The notes under the pieces: generated by a model
The model's input: only the letters and a program-made list of their open reading frames with translations
The model's database searches: none
What the model was told of the DNA's origin: nothing
Shown: positions 26,201-32,401 of the stretch, piece by piece
Numbering within the stretch: position 1 is the stretch's first letter
How the letters are laid out: each line of letters starts with the position of its first letter
Assembly: GCF_017654505.1 (NCBI RefSeq)
Contig: NC_054549.1
Location: forward strand, 24,118,969 to 24,182,968
Direction of reading: 5' to 3'
Length of the DNA: 64,000 bases
Origin: Polyodon spathula
Taxonomy: Eukaryota > Chordata > Actinopteri > Acipenseriformes > Polyodontidae
Translations under genes and position numbers: made by a program

Positions 26201-28898
26201 AAGAACATACTGAAAAATAAGAGACACGTTAAACTGAAACAAGAAAGTGAACGGAGAGACAAGCAATCCATTTATGCGGCTTTTACACACGCTTTAATAA
26301 AAAGAGAGTGCAGAATGACTGTGTTAATGAGTTTGTCAGAGTGCTGTGCTTTGCTGGACTGCCACTGTTTACTGCAGAGGTGCAGTGGTGTCAGCTAAAC
26401 ACTGCCTAACGCCGACAATCTTAATTGTAAATATTTGAGAGAAAATGGTGATGCTTTAGTTGGTAAACTTATGGAACGTATTGATGGAAATGTCCAGCGT
26501 GATTTTTGACGCGTCTTCCGATGGTTGCCCGCCCAGGTCTGTCAATTTTCTTTTGTTTTTATGATTTCAAGGTAAATAAACCTGGCTTGTTTTGTGCTGA
26601 TGTCATGTTCATAGCTTCTGTAGATACTGTTTCGTCAGCACAGCGATTGCCCAAACGTTAGAAAAGTACCAGCTAACTTGGGAAATCGTGGCTTCGACTT
26701 GCACAGATTATGCTTCATCATACATGCCAAAGACATTAAACCTAATCAGAAGACAGAACTGCTACGAGTCATATTCTACATGTAAAGTGTGTATGCTGAG
26801 ATGTTTTTCCAACCGATTTTTACTGATGTTTCAATTAAAAACTTTATTTATTTATTTATTTTTTTTTACCGATTTTATCCCTATTTTAATATATGTAAAA
26901 ATAAACTCTGAAAAATTACGGGAATTTTTTTTAAAAGATAAAAACCGAAAACGTGGAACACTAATCATTATATATAGCAAGGCAATTTACACTGACAGGT
27001 CAGCCTGTGAGTATTGGTGTAACAGGACGTCCAGTCATTGTGGCCTGTAGTTTAAAGGAGCTTGCATACCGGTTGTTGCACGTCAACAGTGCTCCAGGTA
27101 AGCTGTGTAAAAGGGTGTTTTACGCATACTATCGAGCTTCTTGTACTTGGTTCCCCGCGTCTCAGTGCTCAATTGTGAATATATTGCATGCACTGGCTAG
27201 ACTTCAGGATTTCAATAACACCAAATAAAAACGTATGGTGATTCCACTCACTTGTAAAGCATGTTTATGAATAAGCGACTGGATTCGTGATTTTGGATTC
27301 TGGATTTCTCGGGGCCATCTTAGTCCCCCATACCTAACCTACCAATTTCCTATCTGTCAGCCGCATTTTATGGAAGGTAAATCTATGTGATAAATGCAAT
27401 ATTCCATGTCTGGAGAGAGTCGGGGTGCTTTCTATTGCTATAGCAAGGTGGTCAGGAATACAATATGATCGTTTCTTAATAACTATAATGTGTGCATGCA
27501 AGCTATTTGTTAAGTATATTCCATCTGCAGTGTTGGAATTAAAAACGATTATTGTGTTTCTGTGAAATCTACAGACAGTCTTTATGAGAAGCAAGTCAGG
27601 TTGTTTAATAATAACAGCCTTACATGTTTATACAACTAGTAGACAAATGTTTCAGCGAATACCTTCCTTAGTGACCACCAACTGACTTTATTAATCCTTC
27701 ATCACCCAGAGCACTGCAAGTGTTACTGTGTAACAGCTCTGTCACTAGAATATAATGACTTGGACCAGACTGCTCTGAAAAAGCATTCCTGAGCTGGTGT
27801 AGCTACCATTCATTATGGACTTCAGTAAAGGGATGGGAACAGATGCAACCAGTATGTTCAAAGTTCAACGGCAGCAAAGTGTCTCTCACACCCTATCCAG
27901 TGACTGCACACAGCTGTACTGAGGAGGGTTTAGAAAAGAGGTCCTGGTGACATGTATAAGTACTGTAACAGGGTCTGCCACATGTCAGCAGATAGTGTGC
28001 ACATTGCAAATAGTACATGATTAAAAGAATAGAGTGGAAAACAGGAAAGTGATTAATGAAAACCAGTTGAATACTTGCTTTATTGTGGAACCCACAGGCA
28101 AAACTTAAAGAAGTCAAGAAAACAAACTTTTGTGTTACGTGAAGTTAATGGGAGACACTGTACTTGATTTAGTTTTTTAATTCTTACCTCAGCATTTATA
28201 ATTGTTTAAAGTTATGAATGAAGATCTATTTTTAGGGTCCTTTCATCCGTCCATCTTGCTGTCTGTTTATCTCTCACACCTACCTTGAATTTTCTCCAAA
28301 CTTGTCCAGACGTGTCGTACATTCATAGCCTCCTGTTGACATTTCAGATTGCATTTGGCTGTAATCCGATAAAGTCTTAATTTTATACAAGAATTTACAA
28401 CATGTTCATCCTCTGATGTTCCTGGCACTTCCACTTGAACTGTACTTTTCAGAGCTTCATCCAGCACAGCAAAGCACAACACAGCGCAGGCACAGGTTGT
28501 GGATAACCCAGCAGCAGGTCTGAATGTTACCCACTAAGAACTGCCCCCCTGGTTAAAAAAAACAATGAGTGCAGCAGCTGTTTCCCGGAAGCTTTTGTCT
28601 GACTACCAGCTAGTACTGTGAGCATCAGATGCATTACCTGGCGGCGCTGCCCAATAGTTGTTTTCAATTTGTTCATCATCATTTTTCTTTCTTTTTTTTC
28701 TGTGCAGAGAAAATGTCTTCAGAAAAGAAAGCCAGCGAATATGTGTGCCCCTTGTACAAAACGAGCGAGCGCAAAGGGACTCTGTCCACCACAGGGCACT
28801 CCACCAACTTCGTTATCGCCATGCGGCTTCCCTCAGCACGGCCTGTGCAGCATTGGATAAAGCGTGGGGTGGCACTACTCTGCCAGCTAGATGACTGA
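814..28898 (+). CDS. DNAH12: Axonemal dynein heavy chain, C-terminal 1138 aa (DNAH12-like), 21 exons, 5' partial
   Basis: Motor subunit of an inner-arm axonemal dynein, which uses ATP to slide doublet microtubules in cilia and flagella. Joining 814-961, 2571-2716, 3220-3434, 6585-6777, 7223-7415, 9050-9222, 10343-10483, 11114-11272, 11384-11528, 11943-12093, 12480-12733, 13468-13608, 17861-17998, 19123-19356, 20319-20507, 21891-21994, 22434-22638, 22777-22914, 23250-23341, 24810-24877 and 28708-28898 gives 3418 nt in one open frame with every splice phase matching. Order of domains: stalk base/AAA5 ([17 protein letters not shown]), AAA5-AAA6 (ENVGEELDP), AAA6 ([37 protein letters not shown]), then the long C-terminal domain ending in [12 protein letters not shown]. 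The N-terminal tail and AAA1-4 are off the left edge. Dynein family identity is certain. The DNAH12 paralogue call rests on sequence resemblance as I recall it and on the neighbours ASB14 and HESX1; DNAH3 and DNAH7 are the alternatives. No frameshift or stop is seen. Confidence 0.9.
1077..1199. repeat. Compound microsatellite (TTTATA)n-(TA)n-(CA)n
   Basis: About five TTTATA units pass into (TA)n and then about 32 CA units. It abuts the end of the Penelope-like fragment, where such arrays are common. Confidence 0.95.
1200..1930 (-). mobile_element. Penelope-like retroelement fragment, GIY-YIG end
   Basis: The minus strand encodes a stretch at 1574-1897 with [16 protein letters not shown] and [20 protein letters not shown], matching the CX-rich linker and GIY-YIG endonuclease start of vertebrate Penelope/Neptune elements. 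After a frameshift near 1590 the frame continues with YIG-like and [17 protein letters not shown] sequence. The 3' region has the motif ggcttttggccaaaacgtcc, typical of these element ends. The RT domain is missing (5' truncated). It lies antisense in a DNAH12 intron. Confidence 0.75.
2255..2510. repeat. Minisatellite, about 30-35 bp unit
   Basis: About six to seven imperfect copies of ccagccccagatcactcag with agagtttatta spacers. It ends about 60 bp before the acceptor of DNAH12 exon b. Confidence 0.85.
2571..2716 (+). CDS. DNAH12: DNAH12 exon b
   Basis: Acceptor ttcatcag, donor TG|gtaagt. It encodes [19 protein letters not shown] and VIVGNSRRW, the conserved AAA5 segment that precedes the PLMIDPQ motif of the next exon. 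Confidence 0.92.
2717..3219 (+). other. DNAH12 intron, nothing notable
   Basis: About 500 bp of intron. I see no coding potential or recognisable repeat in it. Confidence 0.6.
3220..3434 (+). CDS. DNAH12: DNAH12 exon c
   Basis: Acceptor ccccgccag, donor AAG|gtagag. It encodes [13 protein letters not shown], the [19 protein letters not shown] motif and [12 protein letters not shown], typical of the AAA5 region. A G-rich minisatellite begins directly after the donor. Confidence 0.93.
3440..3810. repeat. G-rich minisatellite, about 18-bp unit
   Basis: Many degenerate copies of gggagggacacaggggcc start within a few bases of the exon c donor. Pro-rich open frames on the minus strand are a by-product of the repeat. 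Confidence 0.85.
3960..4140. repeat. (TA)n and poly-A tract
   Basis: Two (TA)n blocks flank a run of about 20 A, within an extended AT-rich stretch. Confidence 0.9.
4396..5954 (-). mobile_element. Tc1/mariner transposon, near full length, decayed transposase
   Basis: The 1559-bp element is bounded by inverted repeats CAGTGGCTCTCAAAAG and its reverse complement, each flanked by TA. The transposase is on the minus strand. The piece at 5037-5606 holds the paired-type DNA-binding HTH ([20 protein letters not shown]) and a GRPQK hook, up to the first catalytic Asp region (ILWSDVTK). The piece at 4747-5040 holds [18 protein letters not shown], the second Asp motif [10 protein letters not shown] and SPDLNSIEN with the Glu of DD34E. 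A frameshift near 5040-5100 separates them and a stop follows IENM, so it is inactive. It lies antisense in a DNAH12 intron. Confidence 0.92.
5960..6584 (+). other. DNAH12 intron remainder with degenerate tandem repeat
   Basis: It includes five imperfect copies of an acatgtggataatagtatcaag unit at about 6146-6280. The rest shows nothing. Confidence 0.6.
6585..6777 (+). CDS. DNAH12: DNAH12 exon d
   Basis: Acceptor gccttgtag, donor GAGAG|gtgtgt. It encodes [19 protein letters not shown] and [20 protein letters not shown], the very conserved AAA5 to AAA6 segment of dyneins. Confidence 0.93.
6778..7222 (+). other. DNAH12 intron, nothing notable
   Basis: A 445-bp AT-rich intron. I see no repeat or coding sequence. 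Confidence 0.6.
7223..7415 (+). CDS. DNAH12: DNAH12 exon e
   Basis: Acceptor cgatgtgcag, donor CAGCAG|gtgaga. It encodes [20 protein letters not shown] and [20 protein letters not shown], the charged helical segment that follows the VVAKER motif in dyneins. Confidence 0.93.
7440..7575. repeat. Minisatellite, about 33-bp unit
   Basis: Three to four copies of ctgcagagagaggatagcgt, starting about 25 bp after the exon e donor. Confidence 0.8.
7620..9049. other. DNAH12 intron with probable decayed repeats
   Basis: 7620-8010 has weak resemblance to the 3' coding end of a CR1-like LINE ([15 protein letters not shown], then a WNNL-like motif), heavily decayed. 8080-8560 is an A-rich then C-rich non-coding block of repeat type. 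8737-8829 is a 45-bp direct duplication around ttccatcacggaataccaaa. No gene is supported. Confidence 0.35.
9050..9222 (+). CDS. DNAH12: DNAH12 exon f
   Basis: Acceptor cttcttcag, donor GACAG|gtgaga. It encodes [20 protein letters not shown] and [15 protein letters not shown], the conserved block leading into AAA6. Confidence 0.93.
9525..9880 (+). repeat. SINE-like dispersed repeat, copy 1
   Basis: It shares ttcacattgactctggtgct, a gcaaaccctgc motif, tgggtgtaaaagaggaag and a tail gtggggaat...aataat..gtcattccaaatt with two other blocks in the window (21236-21655 +, 47205-47620 -). The family is unnamed here. Confidence 0.7.
9881..10342 (+). other. DNAH12 intron remainder
   Basis: It has a local direct duplication of a gtccctgaaaa...aatgaac.aggtcaaatgaagg block at about 10095-10185. 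Nothing else was recognised. Confidence 0.5.
10343..10483 (+). CDS. DNAH12: DNAH12 exon g
   Basis: Acceptor ttccttag, donor CAT|gtaagt. It encodes [20 protein letters not shown] and [18 protein letters not shown], the [11 protein letters not shown] motif of axonemal dyneins. Confidence 0.93.
10484..11113 (+). other. DNAH12 intron, nothing notable
   Basis: A 630-bp intron with no repeat or open frame of note. Confidence 0.6.
11114..11272 (+). CDS. DNAH12: DNAH12 exon h
   Basis: Acceptor ttcccacag, donor CG|gtgagc. It encodes [34 protein letters not shown] and LPAFRGL, in frame with both neighbours. Confidence 0.92.
11384..11528 (+). CDS. DNAH12: DNAH12 exon i
   Basis: Acceptor atatttcag, donor AAG|gtaggg. 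It encodes the stretch [19 protein letters not shown] followed by RCLRPDK, the standard dynein run before AAA6. Confidence 0.92.
11529..11942 (+). other. DNAH12 intron, nothing notable
   Basis: A 414-bp AT-rich intron. Nothing recognised. Confidence 0.6.
11943..12093 (+). CDS. DNAH12: DNAH12 exon j (AAA6)
   Basis: Acceptor gtgttaaag, donor CTA|gtaagt. It encodes [14 protein letters not shown] and [15 protein letters not shown], the AAA6 FVLSPGADP signature. Confidence 0.94.
12094..12479 (+). other. DNAH12 intron with a motif shared with the ASB14 5' region
   Basis: attccaccttgctcaggctt at 12313 onward, extending through a cagagactg, recurs almost exactly at about 32189-32220, just before the ASB14 start. 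Otherwise nothing was seen. Confidence 0.45.
12480..12733 (+). CDS. DNAH12: DNAH12 exon k (AAA6)
   Basis: Acceptor cacccccag, donor AAG|gtactg. It encodes [19 protein letters not shown], then [14 protein letters not shown], then [12 protein letters not shown]. This is the AAA6 core with its LQNCHL strand. Confidence 0.95.
13043..13106. repeat. Telomere-like TTAGGG units joined to a perfect 19-bp hairpin
   Basis: ggttagggttagggtt (about three units) is followed at once by arms 13063-13081 and 13088-13106, exact reverse complements with a 6-nt loop (tggctt). It is non-coding and lies in a DNAH12 intron. Confidence 0.85.
13468..13608 (+). CDS. DNAH12: DNAH12 exon l
   Basis: Acceptor gttcctctag, donor CAG|gtacat. 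It encodes [20 protein letters not shown] followed by [12 protein letters not shown], the strongly conserved motif after AAA6. Confidence 0.94.
13609..14195 (+). other. DNAH12 intron with degenerate AAGCATGGTAAA-type repeat
   Basis: 13640-13780 has several degenerate units such as taagcatggtaaac. The rest shows nothing. Confidence 0.5.
14196..14300. repeat. (TA)n microsatellite
   Basis: About 50 TA units with one interruption. Confidence 0.95.
14298..15026. mobile_element. Candidate non-autonomous DNA element
   Basis: The left end acggtattccttcgaattta and the reverse complement of the right end (actgtatacaaatttaagac) resemble imperfect terminal inverted repeats. A (TA)/GATA tract lies inside at about 14560-14625. 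No transposase is seen. The right boundary merges with the next Tc1-like element. Confidence 0.3.
15027..16216 (-). mobile_element. Tc1/mariner relative, internally decayed
   Basis: The ends cagtgctgtgaaaaactatt and its degenerate complement (ctttttcacggcactg) are flanked by TA. The minus strand at 15483-15710 keeps transposase-like [20 protein letters not shown]. The catalytic region is lost. The same family recurs on + at about 41990-43421. Confidence 0.85.
16217..17080 (+). other. DNAH12 intron with AP-1-like triplet and small hairpin
   Basis: Three TGACTCA heptamers at 16395, 16406 and 16417 are spaced exactly 11 bp. A perfect 11-bp-arm hairpin, tttaggaatgc/gcattcctaaa, lies at 16752-16779. 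The function of either is unknown. Confidence 0.6.
17080..17760 (-). mobile_element. CR1-like LINE fragment, endonuclease end and linker
   Basis: The minus strand shows [20 protein letters not shown] and [14 protein letters not shown], the C-terminal SDH motif of an APE-type endonuclease. A linker follows: [42 protein letters not shown], then a Lys-rich stretch. Stops and frameshifts break it. The reverse transcriptase is absent. It lies antisense in a DNAH12 intron. Confidence 0.75.
17861..17998 (+). CDS. DNAH12: DNAH12 exon m
   Basis: Acceptor gttctcttcag, donor CAG|gtagga. It encodes [20 protein letters not shown] and [16 protein letters not shown], a dynein hallmark. A CR1-like LINE fragment ends about 100 bp upstream. 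Confidence 0.95.
18609..19076. repeat. Minisatellite, 43-bp unit, about 11 copies
   Basis: The unit begins atgaagtgggttctgttaca and continues gtgctcttgagatggcaggc. It ends 46 bp before the exon n acceptor. Confidence 0.95.
19123..19356 (+). CDS. DNAH12: DNAH12 exon n
   Basis: Acceptor gcactccag, donor AAG|gttaga. It encodes [20 protein letters not shown] and [12 protein letters not shown], the conserved C-terminal dynein motif. A 43-bp minisatellite ends 46 bp before the exon. Confidence 0.95.
19540..19975. mobile_element. Candidate pogo/Tigger-like remnant
   Basis: actctcaattatct near 19548 and its near complement (aggtaattgagagt) near 19952 could be terminal repeats. The interior has the ggataacacaaaaacacaga type of sequence seen at Tigger ends. 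No coding sequence. Confidence 0.35.
19976..20318 (+). other. DNAH12 intron remainder, nothing notable
   Basis: AT-rich. I see nothing beyond a short gacactgaa/ttcagtgtc dyad near 20090. Confidence 0.5.
20319..20507 (+). CDS. DNAH12: DNAH12 exon o
   Basis: Acceptor ttctgcag, donor AAG|gtaggg. It encodes [20 protein letters not shown], then [11 protein letters not shown], then a Gly-rich insert ([12 protein letters not shown]). Confidence 0.93.
20508..21235 (+). other. DNAH12 intron with AAGCATGGTAAA-type degenerate repeat
   Basis: 20620-20770 has degenerate units such as gggcatggtaaag and tcatggtaacc. The rest shows nothing. Confidence 0.5.
21236..21655 (+). repeat. SINE-like dispersed repeat, copy 2
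   Basis: It shares gtcacattggctctgacgct, gcgaaccctactggcc, and the tail aaataattggtcactctaaa ending in a run of about 19 A, which supports retroposition. Confidence 0.75.
21891..21994 (+). CDS. DNAH12: DNAH12 exon p
   Basis: Acceptor cctttcag, donor ACAA|gtaaga. It encodes [20 protein letters not shown] and [15 protein letters not shown], typical of axonemal dynein C-termini. Confidence 0.93.
22434..22638 (+). CDS. DNAH12: DNAH12 exon q
   Basis: Acceptor ttcactcag, donor CAG|gtgcca. It encodes [20 protein letters not shown], then [20 protein letters not shown], the conserved dynein C-terminal helix bundle. Confidence 0.94.
22777..22914 (+). CDS. DNAH12: DNAH12 exon r
   Basis: Acceptor gctgcag, donor GAG|gtgctg. 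It encodes [20 protein letters not shown] followed by [16 protein letters not shown], a dynein C-terminal signature. Confidence 0.94.
22915..23249 (+). other. DNAH12 intron, nothing notable
   Basis: A 335-bp intron. No repeat or coding signal was seen. Confidence 0.55.
23250..23341 (+). CDS. DNAH12: DNAH12 exon s
   Basis: Acceptor cacaaacag, donor GGAAAAA|gtcagt, which is a weak GTCAGT donor. It encodes [17 protein letters not shown], conserved in all axonemal dyneins. Confidence 0.91.
23342..24809 (+). other. DNAH12 intron with repeat-like block
   Basis: 23830-24310 is an A-rich (aaacaaaac) then C/T-rich block ending in a run of about 20 G and taccccgtcac, similar in layout to blocks at 8080, 33230 and 44400. 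24470-24590 has a duplicated segment, accagcagcccc..catc.tgtga. No gene. Confidence 0.4.
24810..24877 (+). CDS. DNAH12: DNAH12 exon t
   Basis: Acceptor tctttacag, donor CCAA|gtaagt. It is a short 68-nt exon encoding [21 protein letters not shown] 3.8-kb intron holding a decayed DNA transposon separates it from the last exon. Confidence 0.92.
25841..26967 (+). mobile_element. DNA transposon remnant with 19-bp TIRs, possibly hAT-like
   Basis: tgattagtgttccgcgttt at 25841-25859 is matched at 26949-26967 by its complement with one change. The interior + strand has weak transposase-like pieces ([12 protein letters not shown], then a [14 protein letters not shown] stretch near 26690-26725) broken by stops. 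The element is confident; the superfamily is a guess. Confidence 0.55.
26968..28707 (+). other. DNAH12 last intron remainder
   Basis: About 1.7 kb of unique-looking intron. I see no repeat array or supported coding sequence. Confidence 0.5.
28708..28898 (+). CDS. DNAH12: DNAH12 last coding exon and stop
   Basis: Acceptor tctgtgcag. It encodes [20 protein letters not shown] and [11 protein letters not shown], and ends [16 protein letters not shown] with TGA at 28896-28898. This is the universal dynein heavy-chain C-terminus. Confidence 0.95.
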
Positions 28899-28917
28899 GA
28901 AGAACAAGGGACAGAAT

Positions 28918-28953
<36 letters not shown>

Positions 28954-29370
28954 GACACACACATAGGAATACACACAGACACACACACACAGGCAGACGC
29001 ATACATGCACACGCACACACACACACAGGTGCGCACACACACAGACATATACACACACACACACAGAGGCAGACATATGCATTCACACACACACATATGC
29101 ACACGCAGTGACATACACGCACACAGACACACACGCACGCACGCGCCCACACAGACATAGGCACACACACACAGGCTGACACACATGCACACAAACACAT
29201 ACGCACACAAACACACGCACACACACACAATGCTACTGCTCCCAACACATGGAAAAAAACAACAGCAGAACAATGAGCACTTCATAAAACAAAAAAAGCA
29301 TAATTCGTTTTTTTTGGTTGTAAAACTATACACTAAAGATGTAGCTTTTTGATATGTTAAATAAATGGAA
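28899..29370 (+). other. DNAH12: DNAH12 putative 3' UTR with AATAAA
   Basis: The likely 3' untranslated region begins after the TGA. It holds a CA-rich array at 28919-29230, and the first good AATAAA follows at about 29360-29365. The UTR end is inferred from that signal only. Confidence 0.45.
28919..29230. repeat. CA-rich array after DNAH12 stop
   Basis: (CA)n with interspersed cacgca, cacaga and catgca variants begins 21 bp after the TGA. Cys/Val-rich open frames on the minus strand are repeat by-products. Confidence 0.95.
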
Positions 29371-31104
29371 TGTTTCAAGTTTGCAATGTAGTATGTGTTT
29401 TTTTAAATGACTTCTTAGTGTTGAATGATGGCCTCCGTGTTGTTGCTGCTGCAGTAACTCTGCCAACAAGAAGACATGCTCCTTAAGGATGGCTTGATTT
29501 CCCAGTTTCATTGTTTCATTCTGTTTACATCACTCTGCTGAAAATGTATTTAAATGAAAGCAGCATACACTAGATATAGTTGTTATAAAGATTTGCATTC
29601 AAGGAATGGCCTGCAGACTCAAAGCTGTGCCCTCCTCCTGACCAGTGCATCTCAGATTAGCCTCCTTTTTTGAGCTCCAGAGTCATGGGGGACTAGAAAG
29701 TACGTTACCCTTCAAGCTCTTAAACCAGTCTGTTTTGAAACCAGCATGCACCATGTCTGAGCTAACAACATGGCACTCCCAATCAGCATCTCCACTCAGC
29801 AACATAAACACGACTTGAGCTTCCCCTAGTCACAGCATGTAACGGATCCCCTCGTGCTGATGTGACGTGTGCTATTAAAACACAGACAAGCGCATTTGCA
29901 AAGGCTTTACTCCTGGGAACAGTTTGTGCCTTCTTTTTTATTCTACAAAGTTTTAAAAATGTACCGTACAGTATATACATTTCATAATATATGCATACTG
30001 CAAGGTCATCTGTCCAACTCATTTGTTTATTAAAGTTTAAAAATGTAAAGATTTCTAATGATAAACTGCCACTTTTGTTGTTTGTATTTCTGAAATGGCA
30101 GCAGTCTAATTCAAGGATTGTTGTATTTATCTGCATGCTGCCTTCTGTAAAATAGATTGTGTTAATGTTTGTATGGATGGATGGATGGTACAGGTTGCTG
30201 CAAAAGGGAAATGGCGGGAAACTTTTTGGTTGAATTATTTTTTTTTTTAACATAATTGTCTATTGTTGTTTAATAATGATTTGTGAGCGGATTAGAAATC
30301 TAATATATATATATATAGTCCCCTTGTAAATTACACTTAAATATGAATTACCACTGTAAACACAGAATGCTCACTCAAAACAATCAGAGCTGAATCTTTA
30401 CACTAGGTGCAAATTTTGCACTGGATCGAAAGCTTTAAAAGTACAGCATTGCTGTCAGCTGAATAGTACAGAGCACTGCTGTCAGGGCGGTGGAGCTCTG
30501 TTCTCCTGTAACCTCTCCTGCACACTGCCACACTGATCACATGAGAAAACAGGATCTGGACAAGAGAGAGAGACTCAGACTGCCTCATGACCAGGTATTT
30601 ATATTAATAGCTGAGGGGAGAGAAAGTGAGATAGCCTACATCTGCCAGAGAAAATAGAAACACCACTATAACTCAGCAATACAGTCCCAGAGAGCAAGGT
30701 AGGAAATACTCAGCTAATAACTGTCAAAATTGGTTTGTTTTATTAAAAAATGAATGCAGGTTTTAATCAGTGGGTATATATGTTGTGTCTAAAGGCTGCA
30801 TCTGCATGTTGTGTGAACTGTGTTGTTCTGTTTTGCTCTATATTTTACTGTATATTCTCTATGCAATAGTCTCTTGTGTGTTGTAGGTCAGTATGTACGC
30901 ACACCTAATCATTCACGTTTACACTGCAGATTAATAAAGGGTTTAGTCTGGTAAGATGCTGTTTCTCTTTGATTGGATTACACTGATGAAGGCACTAGCT
31001 GAATCATTAGTCTACTTGACATTAGTTTCTTGCATGTTTTGACCTTGTGTTTTGATGTTATGTTTGATGTGATTTCACTCATTTGTGTTTGGTCGGGCTC
31101 CTTT
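29371..31104. other. DNAH12-ASB14 intergenic region, nothing recognised
   Basis: AT-rich, with a short (GGAT)n near 30172. No gene, RNA or transposon was recognised. Confidence 0.5.
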
Positions 31105-31335
31105 GTAAATAGCCAAATACAGTGAAAGTGAAATCCACATTATCCAGACTGGCTGGACTGGGATAAGGGGGGCTGGTGAGATCCACATTATCCAGACTGG
31201 CTGGACTGGGATAAGGGGGGCTGGTGAAGTCCACATTATCCAGACTGGCTGGACTGGGATAAGGGGGGCTGGTGAAGTCCACATTATCCAGACTGGCTGG
31301 ACTAGGATAAGGGGAGCCGGTGAAATCCATGTGAG
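31105..31335. repeat. Minisatellite, 48-bp unit, about 4 copies
   Basis: The unit starts tccacattatccagactggc at 31134, 31182, 31230 and 31278. Because 48 is a multiple of 3 it leaves repeated open frames on the minus strand that are not genes. Confidence 0.95.
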
Positions 31336-32267
31336 GGTAAAATCAGATTGTTAACATTACATTTTCAATCAGAAATAACTTTATCACTTACCATTCTGAA
31401 GTATTTGCATCAGATAGTTATTGTTATTATTCAAAACCATACCAAATATGTTTTTATATATAATATTTGTGTAATGCATGTGTAGATCTTTAAACTTAGT
31501 AACACTGTGTCATATTACCTTTCTAGTGTAATAATTCAGGATTCCTTACAAACCCTTGTTGTATAATATTAGCTTTGAGCTGCTCAGTGGTAGTGGTGTT
31601 GTGAAAGACGTCCTGGGAAGTATTTGAGACGTATTTGACCCCTCCTCCTGTAACACAGCATGCCGATTCCAGGCTGCTTGGAAGGGTTTCACATTCATTC
31701 CGCTCCACTTCCTTTGTGATGTCACAGCCACAGTGCTGGGGTTCAGTTACAGCTACTTGTTTACAGGAGAGGCATCAATACGATCATCGCCCTGAACTTT
31801 AACTGCAGATACTATCCTAGGGAGTTCAGCATGCAGAGGTCCCATTTCTTGAGAAACATGTGGGAAGAAGGGAGGGCTTTGTGGAGATTTCTTCCTTCTA
31901 TTAAGTTTCAGCTTTTGAGAGAAAACAATTTAATGTGGTACCAGTCTTGACAACCAGCCACCATTTCACAAACCCTGTTGTTTTCATTGCTGGTAAATTG
32001 GCATATTTGCTGAAGTCTCTAGTATATGTAACCTTTGGAAGAGTCTTTGAGTAAGACCACTGGGGGTCTCCCCCCTGCCCCCCGGAGCACTGAGTTTGTT
32101 AAATACTTTCCATTGCAAATCTCGTACAAACTCACTGTTCCAGAGGAATACATTACCATAGCCCATCCCGTGTGGCCTCATTTCAGAAATTCCACCTTGC
32201 TCAAGCTTGTGCAGAGACTGATGTGACTTTATCCCTCACTGCCTGGACTTAGCGATGAGGGTCTGAC
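31336..32267 (+). promoter_or_regulatory. ASB14: Region upstream of the ASB14 ATG, presumed promoter/5' UTR
   Basis: It must hold the 5' UTR or first non-coding exon, but no TATA box is evident. 31690-31725 has cattcattcc and a tgatgtcac, possible MCAT-type and CRE-like sites. 32189-32220 repeats a segment of a DNAH12 intron. Confidence 0.25.
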
Positions 32268-32401
32268 ATGGAGCCAACTGCATCAGGGGATGAGTGGGAC
32301 GATGACATCGTCAACCAGTACAGCATTGAGGAGAGCCTGCAGGAGCTGCACAAGAGAGGAGGCTACCAGCCAGCTGTGAAAGAGGAGGGAAAGGGGGAGA
32401 G
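32268..32401 (+). CDS. ASB14: ASB14 coding exon 1
   Basis: Starts at ATG ([20 protein letters not shown]) and ends GGGGAGAG|gtgagg. It encodes the acidic N-terminus and UIM-like helix. Downstream copies of the same donor sequence lie in the adjoining GA-rich repeat, but extension to the next one reads AGG TGA, a stop. Confidence 0.88.

Noticed and set aside
26688..27050. A 120-codon frame as a stand-alone gene
   Set aside because: It starts inside the decayed TIR element at 25841-26967 and runs past its end, so it is not a conserved unit.
28813..29378. Long Cys/Val-rich open frames in the CA array (up to 163 codons, both strands)
   Set aside because: They are translations of a dinucleotide repeat with no start context, splicing or family resemblance.
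31075..31330. Repeated minus-strand peptide (PAPLIPVQPVW units)
   Set aside because: A 48-bp minisatellite read in frame; not a gene.
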